Shown here: one piece after another, positions 17,327 through 25,792 of the stretch | Layout: each line of letters opens with the position of its first letter | Numbering within the stretch: position 1 is the first letter of the stretch | Assembly: GCA_046295975.1 (NCBI GenBank) | Contig: JBKBMG010000010.1 | Span: forward strand, 1 to 64,000 | DNA length: 64,000 nt | Source: UBA2357 sp046295975 | GTDB lineage: Bacteria > Pseudomonadota > Gammaproteobacteria > Burkholderiales > Rhodocyclaceae | Reading direction: 5' to 3' | The notes under the pieces: generated by a model | What the model saw: only the letters and a program-made list of their open reading frames with translations | What the model was told of the DNA's origin: nothing | Database searches by the model: none | Position numbers and translations under genes: made by a program

Positions 17327-18445
17327 TCAATCGACCGCCTCGCCACGGCCGACGATGCGTACCGTCGCTCCGTGGCGAAGCTTGAGTTGGCCGGCCGTCA
17401 CCACCATTGCGCCGGGCACCAGCCCCTCGGCAATCTCGACCAACGCGTCCCGGCGCACACCGGTCTTTACCTCCAGCCGCCGGGCCTTGCCATCGACGAC
17501 TTGATACACGAACTGCGTATTGCCCGGCGCAGGGACCAGCGCTTCCTCGGGGACCACCAATACCCCGGGGCGCTGGTCGAGGATCAACCGGACGCGGACA
17601 AACATGCCGGGCCGCAGGCGTACGCCGGGGTTGGGCAGGCTGGCACGCAACACCAGCGCCCTGCCCTGGGCATCCACCAGCGGACCGATCGCGTCCACGG
17701 TGGCGGCAAACCGCTCGCCGGGCAGCGCGTCACTCGCGATTTCCAGCGCCTGGCCCTGGCGAATGCGACTGAGATAGGCTTCGGGCAGACGGAAGTCGGC
17801 CTTGAGCACCTCGATATCCTCCAGATTGACCAGCGCATCGCCGTCCTTGACGTAGTCTCCAGGGCTCACCGTGCGGATGCCCATGACGCCGTCGAAGGGC
17901 GCGCGGATCTGCATGCGCGACAGACGCGCCCGCGCGAGTTCCGTTCCGGCGCGCGCCACCTCGAGCTGGGAGCGTGCGTTGTCGAGGCTGCTCTGGCTGA
18001 CGAAGCGGCGCTCGAACAAGTCCAGGGTCCGGCGGTAGTTGGATTCAGCGAGATTCAGGTTGGCCTGGGCCTGCTGCAGCTCGGCCCGCTGCACCGCGGC
18101 ATCCAGCTCGACCAGGACCTCGCCGCGCTTGACCGGTTCTCCCTCGCGAAAACGGATGACTGCAATACGGCCCGCCACCTCCGGGCGCAGGACCACCGAT
18201 TCGTTGGAAACCAGCGACCCGACGGCGGTCACGTCGTCTGCCAGGTCGATCACGCGTACCGCCTCGGCCTCGACCGCGACAGCCGGCTGAACCGTCGGCT
18301 GCGGAGTCGGCAGCGCAGCGGAGGGCTTGGCGAACAGTGCCAGCAGCGAGCCGTCCGGACCCGCCCGGTGGGCATGCCAGGCATAGGCGCCGAGCGCGGC
18401 GGCACCCGCTGCACACAGCATCATGAAAGCGGAGGAACGGGGCAT
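17327..18445 (-). CDS. RND efflux periplasmic adaptor (membrane fusion protein)
   Basis: This 372-residue adaptor bridges the RND permease to an outer-membrane channel. The N-terminal anchor is a short hydrophobic helix (about 5-22). The lipoyl half-motif VAGRIAVIRFREGEPVKRGEVLVELD, a short coiled-coil hairpin (about 110-175), the second lipoyl half with PFDGVMGIRTVSPGDYV, and a beta-barrel with RPGMFVRVRLIL then follow in the usual order. There is no lipobox cysteine near the N-terminus, so membrane attachment would be by the helix. It lies directly upstream of the permease gene. Confidence 0.92.
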   Translation of the reverse strand: MPRSSAFMMLCAAGAAALGAYAWHAHRAGPDGSLLALFAKPSAALPTPQPTVQPAVAVEAEAVRVIDLADDVTAVGSLVSNESVVLRPEVAGRIAVIRFREGEPVKRGEVLVELDAAVQRAELQQAQANLNLAESNYRRTLDLFERRFVSQSSLDNARSQLEVARAGTELARARLSRMQIRAPFDGVMGIRTVSPGDYVKDGDALVNLEDIEVLKADFRLPEAYLSRIRQGQALEIASDALPGERFAATVDAIGPLVDAQGRALVLRASLPNPGVRLRPGMFVRVRLILDQRPGVLVVPEEALVPAPGNTQFVYQVVDGKARRLEVKTGVRRDALVEIAEGLVPGAMVVTAGQLKLRHGATVRIVGRGEAVD

Positions 18446-18624
18446 GGGGTTATTCGTCTCGGTCGGGGCCCGAACGGGCTGGAATAGTTGTACCGGGCTT
18501 TATGCCGGGCTTGGTACCGGGCCGCTGTGCGTGTCGCGCAGACGGCTGTTACGCAGACAGTGCTACCCGGCTCGGGTTCAGCGCAGCACCGCCGTGCTTC
18601 GCCGACAACCATGCCGCACTCGCG

Positions 18625-18948
18625 TCAGCCACGGTGTCCGCCCTCGCCAGGCCCACTTTCCGCGGAAGCGGCGTCGCCGCCCTCTCCGTTCCCTGACACC
18701 GGTTTGAAGTAGCGATACGCCGCGATTCCGGCAAAACCCGCGCTGAAGACCACGGCCAGGAAGCGCACCGTGCGCGCCAGCGGATGGAGATCCGGGTCGC
18801 CCGACAACAGGGCCGGCAGCACTAGCCCGCCAATCAACGCCCCCACCAGTGCGAGTTTGAGCGCATAGGTCCAGTGCGAACGTAGCGCGATCTGATAGAG
18901 CTTTTCGTTGCGGCGGAAGCGCGGCGTGTGCTGCTCGGGAACGGACAT
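18625..18948 (-). CDS. Small two-helix membrane protein, unknown function
   Basis: This 107-residue protein has two hydrophobic segments (about 27-45 and 60-78) separated by a short DPDLHPLART loop. A basic, cytoplasm-like N-terminus contains RFRRNEKLYQIALRSHW, and the tail is Gly/Glu-rich. I do not recognise the family. It lies between padR and the RND adaptor on the same strand, 179 bases before the adaptor gene, and may be cotranscribed with either. ATG at 18948 is preferred to a GTG two codons earlier. Confidence 0.6.
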   Translation of the reverse strand: MSVPEQHTPRFRRNEKLYQIALRSHWTYALKLALVGALIGGLVLPALLSGDPDLHPLARTVRFLAVVFSAGFAGIAAYRYFKPVSGNGEGGDAASAESGPGEGGHRG

Positions 18949-19041
18949 CGGCACGTCGATTGCGGAAATTGCGGGTCGTTACCCCGGATCATAGCGCAGG
19001 CGCCCGGCAACACGCGATCGGCTTGGCGCCCGCGAACTGCT

Positions 19042-19614
19042 CTATGGCGCAAGCGTTGCGGGTGGCACCGGATCGGGAAAATCGTCCGAGAACTCGTCGA
19101 GTGCTGCGTCGCACCAGGCCAGCCACGTCTGTTCGTAAAGAATGCCGGCATTGAGGATCAGGCGATGCAGGCGGGCGCGCCGGTCGCGCGGCTTGTCCGC
19201 AGGGAAGTCGTGCCCCTCGATCACGCGATAAGCCTCAAGCTTGCTTGCGTGCAAGGCCTTGCGCCGCCGGATTTCATCCGCCATGCCAAGCGGCCCGATC
19301 GCCGCGTCGGCCCGCAGGCGCACGAGCAAGTCATCACGCAGGGCGGTTACCGGCGCCTGCTCCCCGACCCAGCGGACCAACTCCGCCCTGCCGGCCGGCA
19401 GCACGGAGTAAAGTCGTTTGCGCGTGCGCCCGCCGTCCGGTGCCGCTTCCGAACTGATCCATCCGGCCCGTTCCATGCGCGCCAACTCACGATAAATCTG
19501 CTGGTGGGTGGCCTGCCAGAAGTGACCAATGGATTTGTCGAAGCGGCGCGCCAGATCGTAGCCGGACGATGCCTGCTCGAGCAGCGAAGTCATGAGGGCG
19601 TGAGCAAGTGACAT
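19042..19614 (-). CDS. PadR-family transcriptional repressor
   Basis: This is a 190-residue winged-helix regulator. It starts MSLAHALMTSLLEQASSGYDLARRFD, the classic PadR N-terminus. The recognition region follows (HFWQATHQQIYRELARMERAGWI), then the wing (RTRKRLYSVLPAGRAEL) and a C-terminal dimerisation helix bundle of the Vir_act_alpha_C/AphA type. It is divergent from the dienoyl-CoA reductase fusion gene. Two palindromes with the same ATGCAAC-NN-GTTGCAT core fill the shared upstream region, so repression of that gene and of itself is a well-supported inference. The inducer may be an acyl-CoA, but nothing in the sequence proves this. Confidence 0.9.
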   Translation of the reverse strand: MSLAHALMTSLLEQASSGYDLARRFDKSIGHFWQATHQQIYRELARMERAGWISSEAAPDGGRTRKRLYSVLPAGRAELVRWVGEQAPVTALRDDLLVRLRADAAIGPLGMADEIRRRKALHASKLEAYRVIEGHDFPADKPRDRRARLHRLILNAGILYEQTWLAWCDAALDEFSDDFPDPVPPATLAP

Positions 19615-19631
19615 GATCGAAGTGTAACAGG

Positions 19632-19661
19632 GGTGAACATGCAACACGTTGCATGTTCACC
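19632..19661. promoter_or_regulatory. Operator O1, palindrome overlapping the -35 of the fusion gene
   Basis: A 30-bp near-perfect palindrome, broken only at the central AC, has the core ATGCAACACGTTGCAT at 19639-19654. It starts 17 bases upstream of the padR start codon and contains the TTGCAT -35 of the rightward promoter. Confidence 0.75.
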
Positions 19662-19677
19662 TTCGATCTTATACATT
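19649..19677 (+). promoter_or_regulatory. Sigma70-type promoter for the dienoyl-CoA reductase fusion gene
   Basis: TTGCAT (19649-19654), a 17-base spacer and TACATT (19672-19677). The -35 is part of operator O1, and the expected start of transcription falls in operator O2. Confidence 0.65.
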
Positions 19678-19678
19678 C

Positions 19679-19694
19679 ATGCAACTGGTTGCAT
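19679..19694. promoter_or_regulatory. Operator O2, second copy of the palindrome
   Basis: ATGCAACTGGTTGCAT is a perfect 7+7 palindrome around TG. It shares every base of the O1 core except the central pair. The centres of O1 and O2 are exactly 40 bp apart, close to four helical turns, so two dimers would sit on one face. Confidence 0.7.
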
Positions 19695-19756
19695 ACCCTC
19701 ACACCCTCTCCGGGACGGGCGGCGACCCCATACCAACAACACGTGAGAGCGAGACA

Positions 19757-22645
19757 ATGACTGCCTGTCCCTATCCCCACCTTCTCGCCCCGCTGGACCT
19801 GGGCTTCATCACCTTGCCCAACCGGGTGCTCATGGGCTCGATGCACGTCGGTCTGGAAGAGGCGGAAAACGGCTTCGAGCGCATGGCTGCGTTCTACGCA
19901 GAACGCGCCCGCGGCGGCGTCGCCCTGATCGTGACCGGTGGCATTGCCCCCAACGATGAAGGACGCCCCTTTCCCGGTGGCGCCCGCTTGACCAATGCCG
20001 AGGAGGCAGCCCGGCATCGTGTGATCACCGAGGCCGTGCACCGTGAAGGCGGCCGGATCGCCCTGCAGATCCTGCACTTCGGTCGCTACGCCTACCACCC
20101 CGAACTGGTCGCCCCGAGCGCGATCCAGGCGCCGATCGCACCGTTTCCGCCGCGCGCGCTGAGCACGGCGGACGTCGAACGCAGCATCGAGGACTTCGTT
20201 CGTTGTGCCGAGCTCGCCCGCGAGGCCGGCTACGACGGGGTGGAGATCATGGGTTCGGAAGGCTATCTCATCAACGAATTCATCGCCGCACGCACCAACC
20301 GGCGCGACGACGAATGGGGCGGCGCGTACGAGAACCGCATCCGCTTCCCGATCGAGATCGTGCGCCGGGTTCGCGAGCGCCTCGGCACCGACTTCATCGT
20401 GATCTACCGCCTGTCCATGCTCGATCTGGTGGAGGGCGGATCGAGCTTCGAAGAAGTGGTGCAGCTCGCCCAGGCAGTGGAACGCGCCGGGGCCACCCTG
20501 ATCAACACCGGCATCGGCTGGCATGAGGCCCGCATCCCCACCATTGCCACCTGTGTGCCACGCGCCGCCTTCACCTGGGTGACGCGCAAGCTGCGCGGGC
20601 ACGTCGGCATTCCGCTGATCACCACCAACCGCATCAATACCCCGGAGATTGCCGAGCAACTGCTCGCGGACGGTGACGCCGACATGGTGTCCATGGCCAG
20701 GCCGCTGCTTGCCGACGCGTTTTTCGTCCGCAAGGCCGCCGCCGGGCGCGGCGTCGAGATCAATACCTGCATCGCCTGCAACCAGGCCTGCCTGGACCAC
20801 ACTTTCAGCGGCAAGATCACCTCCTGCCTGGTGAACCCACGTGCCTGTCACGAGACCCTGATCGAGATCACCCCGACCACCGCGCGCCAACGCGTGGCCG
20901 TCGTCGGAGCCGGCCCGGCCGGACTCAGCTTTGCCACCACGGCCGCCGAGCGCGGCCACGACGTCACCCTGTTCGAAGCGTCGAATACCATCGGCGGGCA
21001 GTTCAACATTGCCATGCAAATCCCGGGCAAGGAGGAGTTCCGCGAAACACTGCGCTACTTCGGCCATCGCCTGGAGCGCAGCGGCGTCAAGGTCGAACTG
21101 GGCAAGCGGGTGAACGTCGATGATCTCGCCGGCCGTTTCGACGAGGTGGTACTCGCCACCGGCGTCAGGCCGCGCAGCCCCGACATTGAGGGGATAGACC
21201 ACCCCAAGGTGCTCGGCTACCTCGACGTGCTGCGTGACAAGAAGCCGGTGGGTCGAAGCGTTGCCATCATCGGCGCGGGCGGCATCGGTTTCGACGTCGC
21301 CGAGTACCTCAGTCACGAGGGCATCAGCCCCAGCCTCGCACCGGAACAGTTCTTCGCCGAATGGGGCATCGACCCGACCTACGCCCATCCGGGCGGCATC
21401 GCCCCGCCCCGCCCCGTTACCTCGCCGCGCAAGCTCTACCTGCTGCAGCGCAAGAACAGCAAGGTCGGCGAGGGTCTGGGCAAGACCACCGGCTGGATCC
21501 ATCGCACGGCACTCAAGCACCGCAAGGTGGAGATGCTCGCCGGCATTACCTACCAACGCATCGACGACGCTGGCCTGCACATCGAGGTCAACGGCCAGCC
21601 GCAGGTGCTGGCAGTCGATAACGTGGTGATCTGCGCCGGTCAGGAACCGCTACGTGAGCTGCAGGCCGGACTCGAAGCGGCAGGCCTGCGGGTGCATCTG
21701 ATCGGCGGCGCCGACGTCGCCGCCGAGCTGGACGCCAAGCGTGCGATCAAGCAGGGCATGGAACTGGCGATCGCGTTCGATCGCCCTGAGACCGCCTCCG
21801 CCGCCGCCCCCACCGTTGCCGGAATCGCCACGCCGAAGTTCGAAACACTGAAGGTGACGATGGCAGGCAAGGTCGCAATCGTCACGCTGGACCGCGCCGA
21901 CAAGGCCAACGCGATGAATCTGGCGATGTGGCATGACATCCGCGGTGCCATGCGCTGGGCCGACGACACCCCCGAGGTGCGCGCCGTCGTCCTCAACGGT
22001 GCCGGCAAGCACTTCACCTCGGGCATTGACCTGCAACTGCTGGCGGGTCTGTTGCCCAGCATCAAGACCGATTGCGAGGCACGCACCCGCGAGAACCTGC
22101 GCAGGCTCATTCTCGACCTGCAGGACGCATTGAGCAGCCTGGAGCAGTGCCGCAAGCCAGTGCTTGCCGCCATCCACGGCGCCTGCGTGGGTGGTGGCGT
22201 GGACCTGGTGTGTTGCGCCGACATGCGCTACTGCGCCGCCGATACACAGTTCTCGGTGAAGGAAATCGACATCGGCATGGTCGCCGACGTCGGCACACTG
22301 CAGCGCCTGCCGCGCCTGGTAGGCGATGGCATCGCACGCGAGCTCGCCTATACCGGCCGCAGCGTCGACGCCGCCGAGGCCGCGCGCATCGGTCTGGTGA
22401 ACCGCGTGTTCGACACCCCGGAAGCCCTGCGCGCCGGCGTACTCGAACTCGCCCAGTGCATCGCCGCCAAGTCTCCGCTCGCAGTACGCGGCACCAAGTC
22501 CGCCCTCAACTACAGCCGCGACCACTCGGTGGCCGACGGACTGGAGCATGTCGCCACCTGGAACGCCGCCATGCTTTTGTCGAACGACCTGGAAACCGCC
22601 ATCCGCGCCGGCATGACGCGTCAGGTGCCGTCGTTCAAGGACTGA
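19757..22645 (+). CDS. Fused 2,4-dienoyl-CoA reductase / delta3,5-delta2,4-dienoyl-CoA isomerase
   Basis: This 962-residue protein joins two auxiliary enzymes of unsaturated fatty-acid beta-oxidation. Residues 1-335 form an Old-Yellow-Enzyme/FadH-type TIM barrel. A 4Fe-4S cysteine set follows (Cys338, 341, 345, 357). FAD and NAD(P) domains come next (VAVVGAGPAGLS near 378, VAIIGAGGIGFD near 505). From about 695 there is a crotonase domain. Its three acidic residues, Asp816, Glu836 and Asp844, have the spacing (20 and 8) of the catalytic Asp176/Glu196/Asp204 of rat ECH1, so dienoyl-CoA isomerase is favoured over hydratase. The isomerase product is the reductase substrate, which suggests channelling. 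ATG at 19757 is used, because the longer frame starts inside the operators. Transcription is probably PadR-controlled. Confidence 0.9.
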   Translation: MTACPYPHLLAPLDLGFITLPNRVLMGSMHVGLEEAENGFERMAAFYAERARGGVALIVTGGIAPNDEGRPFPGGARLTNAEEAARHRVITEAVHREGGRIALQILHFGRYAYHPELVAPSAIQAPIAPFPPRALSTADVERSIEDFVRCAELAREAGYDGVEIMGSEGYLINEFIAARTNRRDDEWGGAYENRIRFPIEIVRRVRERLGTDFIVIYRLSMLDLVEGGSSFEEVVQLAQAVERAGATLINTGIGWHEARIPTIATCVPRAAFTWVTRKLRGHVGIPLITTNRINTPEIAEQLLADGDADMVSMARPLLADAFFVRKAAAGRGVEINTCIACNQACLDHTFSGKITSCLVNPRACHETLIEITPTTARQRVAVVGAGPAGLSFATTAAERGHDVTLFEASNTIGGQFNIAMQIPGKEEFRETLRYFGHRLERSGVKVELGKRVNVDDLAGRFDEVVLATGVRPRSPDIEGIDHPKVLGYLDVLRDKKPVGRSVAIIGAGGIGFDVAEYLSHEGISPSLAPEQFFAEWGIDPTYAHPGGIAPPRPVTSPRKLYLLQRKNSKVGEGLGKTTGWIHRTALKHRKVEMLAGITYQRIDDAGLHIEVNGQPQVLAVDNVVICAGQEPLRELQAGLEAAGLRVHLIGGADVAAELDAKRAIKQGMELAIAFDRPETASAAAPTVAGIATPKFETLKVTMAGKVAIVTLDRADKANAMNLAMWHDIRGAMRWADDTPEVRAVVLNGAGKHFTSGIDLQLLAGLLPSIKTDCEARTRENLRRLILDLQDALSSLEQCRKPVLAAIHGACVGGGVDLVCCADMRYCAADTQFSVKEIDIGMVADVGTLQRLPRLVGDGIARELAYTGRSVDAAEAARIGLVNRVFDTPEALRAGVLELAQCIAAKSPLAVRGTKSALNYSRDHSVADGLEHVATWNAAMLLSNDLETAIRAGMTRQVPSFKD

Positions 22646-22663
22646 GCGTGTGTAAGTTGCACG

Positions 22664-22695
22664 CCGCATGAGGGGCCGGGCGGCCCTTCATGCGG
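22664..22695. terminator. Long hairpin between convergent fusion gene and purM
   Basis: CCGCATGAGGGGCC pairs with its near-complement ending CATGCGG, with one G-U, to form a stem of about 13 bp. There is no strong T tract. The position between two convergent stops suggests a shared terminator or mRNA-end structure. Confidence 0.5.
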
Positions 22696-22719
22696 TCGCA
22701 CTGCGCCAGTGTCCCAGGG

Positions 22720-23754
22720 TCAGGCGACGACGGTCTGAGCCTCGTCCGCGGCCCGGGTATCGATACGGCCGATACGGAACACCGTTTCGCCAGCCGCCGT
22801 GAGTCGTGCCGAAACCGCGTCGGCATGCTCGGAACCGACCACCACCACCATGCCGATGCCGCAGTTGAACACCCGGTACATCTCCTGCATCGCGACGTTG
22901 CCAGCCTCCTGCAACCACTGGAACAACGGCGGCAGCGCCCACGCGGCGGCATCGATGCGGGCGGTCAGGCCCTCGGACAGAATGCGCGGCACGTTCTCGG
23001 TCAGTCCGCCGCCGGTGATGTGGGCCATACCCTTGACCACTCCCGGCATCGCCTGCAGCACCTCAAGCAAGGGCTTGACGTAGATGCGGGTGGGCTCGAG
23101 CACCACATCGCGCAACGGACGACCGTGGAAATCGGCGTCGAGCTCCGGCTGTGCGAGCTCGAGAATCCGGCGGATCAGCGAGTAACCGTTGGAATGGGCA
23201 CCGCTGGAAGCCAGGCCGAGCACGACGTCGCCGGAAGCAATGCGGCTGCCGTCGATGATCTCCGCCTTCTCCACCGCGCCGACGGCAAAACCGGCCAGAT
23301 CGTACTCGCCGTCCGGATACATGCTGGGCATTTCGGCGGTCTCGCCGCCGATCAGCGCACAACCGGCCAGTTCGCAGCCGCGGGCGATGCCCTTGACCAC
23401 GTCCGCGGCCGTGTCCACATCGAGCTTGCCGCAAGCGAAGTAATCGAGGAAGAAAAGGGGTTCGGCGCCCTGTACCAGGATGTCGTTGACGCTCATCGCC
23501 ACCAGATCCTGCCCCACGGTGTCGTGCTTGTTCCACTGGAACGCGAGTTTCAGCTTGGTCCCGACGCCGTCTGTGCCCGACACCAGCACCGGCTCGCGGT
23601 ACTTGCCGGACAGCTCGAACAGGGCGCCGAAGCCGCCGATGCCGCCCATCACTTCAGGGCGCATGGTGCGTTTGGCGAGCGGCTTGATGCGCTCGACCAG
23701 ATCGTCGCCGGCTTCGATATCCACGCCGGCATCGCGATAAGTCAGGGAATTCAA
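22720..23754 (-). CDS. purM: Phosphoribosylformylglycinamidine cyclo-ligase (AIR synthetase)
   Basis: PurM closes the imidazole ring of AIR from FGAM and ATP in purine synthesis. The 344-residue product carries LTYRDAGVDIEAGDDLVERIKP at its start, the GGFGALFEL loop, VSGTDGVGTKL (substrate/ATP site) and ALIGGETAEMP. The family start falls on a TTG codon at 23754, preceded by AGGA. No ATG fits, since the longer reading frame covers upstream non-coding sequence. The length agrees with known PurM proteins (345-350). It is divergent from the AI-2E-type transporter gene. Confidence 0.94.
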   Translation of the reverse strand: MNSLTYRDAGVDIEAGDDLVERIKPLAKRTMRPEVMGGIGGFGALFELSGKYREPVLVSGTDGVGTKLKLAFQWNKHDTVGQDLVAMSVNDILVQGAEPLFFLDYFACGKLDVDTAADVVKGIARGCELAGCALIGGETAEMPSMYPDGEYDLAGFAVGAVEKAEIIDGSRIASGDVVLGLASSGAHSNGYSLIRRILELAQPELDADFHGRPLRDVVLEPTRIYVKPLLEVLQAMPGVVKGMAHITGGGLTENVPRILSEGLTARIDAAAWALPPLFQWLQEAGNVAMQEMYRVFNCGIGMVVVVGSEHADAVSARLTAAGETVFRIGRIDTRAADEAQTVVA

Positions 23755-23820
23755 GATCGTTCCTATTACTGGAGTAGTGCTGGAAATCGGGCGAGCCAGG
23801 CCGATGTCATGAAGGCAGAC

Positions 23821-23849
23821 TTGAGGCCGCAACGCCAAGTGGCTACATT
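23821..23849 (+). promoter_or_regulatory. Promoter for the AI-2E-type transporter gene
   Basis: TTGAGG (23821-23826), a 17-base spacer and TACATT (23844-23849), about 30 bases before the start codon. Confidence 0.5.
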
Positions 23850-23879
23850 TACGGGTTAGTCCGCCCATACCGGGCCGAC

Positions 23880-25004
23880 ATGACCGCGATTCTACTTGAA
23901 ATGGACCTGCCCCGCGCCGACCGTCGTATCCAAACCGCCGCATGGACTGCCGTCGGCCTCGCCCTGCTCGGGCTGTTCTACCTGCTGTCGCCGATTCTCA
24001 CGCCCTTCGCGATCGCGGCGGTGTTCGCCTACATCTGCGACCCGGCAGTCAATGCCCTGGTGGCACGACGCTTGCCGCGCCCCGCGGCGGTGTTGCTGGT
24101 GATCGTGGCCATGGGCGGAGCACTGCTACTCTCCTTCCTGGTCGTGGTGCCGCTGGTGTATCGCGAGATCGTGGCGCTGATCGCACGCCTGCCGGAACTC
24201 ATCGAACGCCTCAACACCGGCTTGCTACCCCTGCTCCAGTCGCGCTTCGACGTCGATATCCAGCTCGACGTCGCCTCGCTGCGCAACTGGATAGGCGAGC
24301 ATCGCGAGCAGGCCACCGACCTCATCCCGTTATTGCTCACCCATGCCGGCAAGGGCGGGCTGGCGGTCATCGCCGTAGCCGCCAACCTGCTGCTGGTCCC
24401 CATCGTGATGTTCTACCTGCTGCAGGAGTGGCCACGCATCATCACCGCGTTGAAGAACGCCCTGCCACGCCCCATGCTGCCACGTACGCTCAAGATCGTC
24501 GGCGACATCGACTCGGTGCTGTCCGAATTCCTGCGGGGCCAGTTATCGGTAATGCTGCTGCTGGCGGCCTTCTACAGCATCGGCCTGTGGATTGCAGGAC
24601 TCAAGTTCGCCCTGCCGGTCGGCGTGCTCACCGGCCTGCTGGCCTTCATTCCCTTCGTCGGCTTCGGCGGCGGACTGCTGCTCGCAGTGCTTGCCGCGCT
24701 GCTTCAGGGCGGCGGCTGGCCGCCACTGATCGGTGTGGCAGTCGTGTTCGGCATCGGTCAGTTGCTGGAAAGCTACGTGCTCACCCCCTATCTGGTCGGC
24801 GAACGCATCGGCCTGCATCCGTTGGCGGTCATCTTTGCGTTGATGGCCTTCGGCCAGTTGTTCGGCTTCGTCGGCATGCTGATCGCGCTGCCCGCGAGCG
24901 CCGCCATTCTGGTTGGCCTGCGCGAACTCAAGGACGAGTGGTTTTCCAGCCCGGTCTATCTTGGCCGGGGGACCCCCACCGACGACGCCGCATCCGACCG
25001 ATGA
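23880..25004 (+). CDS. AI-2E/PerM-family inner-membrane transporter
   Basis: This 374-residue membrane protein belongs to the PerM/TqsA family, whose members export autoinducer-2 or act as cation/proton antiporters. Hydrophobic segments cluster at about residues 20-55, 70-95, 155-180, 215-300 and 310-345. The signature stretch IPFVGFGGGLLL and the following helix pair near 255-300, with VLTPYLVGERIGLHPL, are typical. The stop overlaps the hda start (ATGA). In many proteobacteria this gene sits between purM and hda, as here, which points to a housekeeping role rather than quorum sensing. The substrate is unproven. Confidence 0.88.
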   Translation: MTAILLEMDLPRADRRIQTAAWTAVGLALLGLFYLLSPILTPFAIAAVFAYICDPAVNALVARRLPRPAAVLLVIVAMGGALLLSFLVVVPLVYREIVALIARLPELIERLNTGLLPLLQSRFDVDIQLDVASLRNWIGEHREQATDLIPLLLTHAGKGGLAVIAVAANLLLVPIVMFYLLQEWPRIITALKNALPRPMLPRTLKIVGDIDSVLSEFLRGQLSVMLLLAAFYSIGLWIAGLKFALPVGVLTGLLAFIPFVGFGGGLLLAVLAALLQGGGWPPLIGVAVVFGIGQLLESYVLTPYLVGERIGLHPLAVIFALMAFGQLFGFVGMLIALPASAAILVGLRELKDEWFSSPVYLGRGTPTDDAASDR

Positions 25005-25678
25005 CGATGAAACAACTCACACTGGACATCGGCCCTGACGTACCGCCCGACTTCGACAATTTCGTCGTCGGCGCCAACCTCGAACTGGTGGAGGCCCTGC
25101 GTGCGGCGGTGCTCGGCGACGCCCACATCTATCTGTGGGGCGAGCGCATGAGTGGCCGCAGCCATTTGCTGCGTGCCGCCGTGCGCCATTGCGAGGCAGC
25201 GGCGCGCCCCGCAGCCCACGTCACGGCTGCGACGGTGGGCGAGGCCCTGCCCGACACTTCGGCAATGCTGCTGGCGATAGATGATGTCGACCAACTCGTC
25301 GAACCGGCCCAGATCGCGCTCTTCAACGCCTTCAACCGGGCGCGCCTGCAGCACCAGACGCTACTCCTGTCCGGCCCCTGCCCGCCGCTGGAACTGGGTC
25401 TGCGCGAAGACCTGAGAACCCGCATCGGCCAATGCCTGGTGTTCGAGGTCAAACCGCTGGACGACCAGGCCCGCGCACTCATCCTGACCACGCTCGCCGA
25501 GCGGCGCGGACTGCCACTTGGCCAGGACCTCATCGCCTTCGTACTACGCCATGGCCGCCGCGACCTGCCCAGCCTGGTCACCCTGGTGGACGCCCTCGAC
25601 CGCGCCTCGCTGGAGCACAAGCGGCCGATCACGCTGCCACTGCTGCGCAACCTCATGCAGGCCGGACTACCGCTTTAG
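25001..25678 (+). CDS. hda: DnaA regulatory inactivator Hda
   Basis: Hda, bound to the DNA-loaded beta clamp, stimulates ATP hydrolysis by DnaA and so prevents re-initiation of replication. The 225-residue protein starts with KQLTLDI, a clamp-binding hexapeptide like that of E. coli Hda. The AAA+ domain has the Hda-type P-loop GERMSGRSHLL (Gly-Arg-Ser rather than Gly-Lys-Thr) and Walker B LLAIDDVDQL. DLRTRIGQCLVFEV corresponds to the arginine-finger region, and a short lid follows. It overlaps the transporter stop by four bases; an alternative ATG is two codons in. Confidence 0.9.
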   Translation: MTMKQLTLDIGPDVPPDFDNFVVGANLELVEALRAAVLGDAHIYLWGERMSGRSHLLRAAVRHCEAAARPAAHVTAATVGEALPDTSAMLLAIDDVDQLVEPAQIALFNAFNRARLQHQTLLLSGPCPPLELGLREDLRTRIGQCLVFEVKPLDDQARALILTTLAERRGLPLGQDLIAFVLRHGRRDLPSLVTLVDALDRASLEHKRPITLPLLRNLMQAGLPL

Positions 25679-25741
25679 CACCGGGCACGCCGGGCGTCCG
25701 CACGCGCATTCCATGCATCTCGCCGCGGTGCGCGACGCGCG

Positions 25742-25792
25742 CATCAGTTATGATTACGCGTTTGTTTCCTACGATTCGCCTCATAACTGATG
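25742..25792 (+). promoter_or_regulatory. Inverted repeat enclosing the pcnB start codon
   Basis: CATCAGTTATGA (25742-25753) and TCATAACTGATG (25781-25792) are perfectly complementary over 12 bases with a 27-base loop. The last three bases of the second arm are the pcnB ATG. No Shine-Dalgarno is visible between the arms and the start. In mRNA the fold would bury the initiation codon. Confidence 0.7.
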
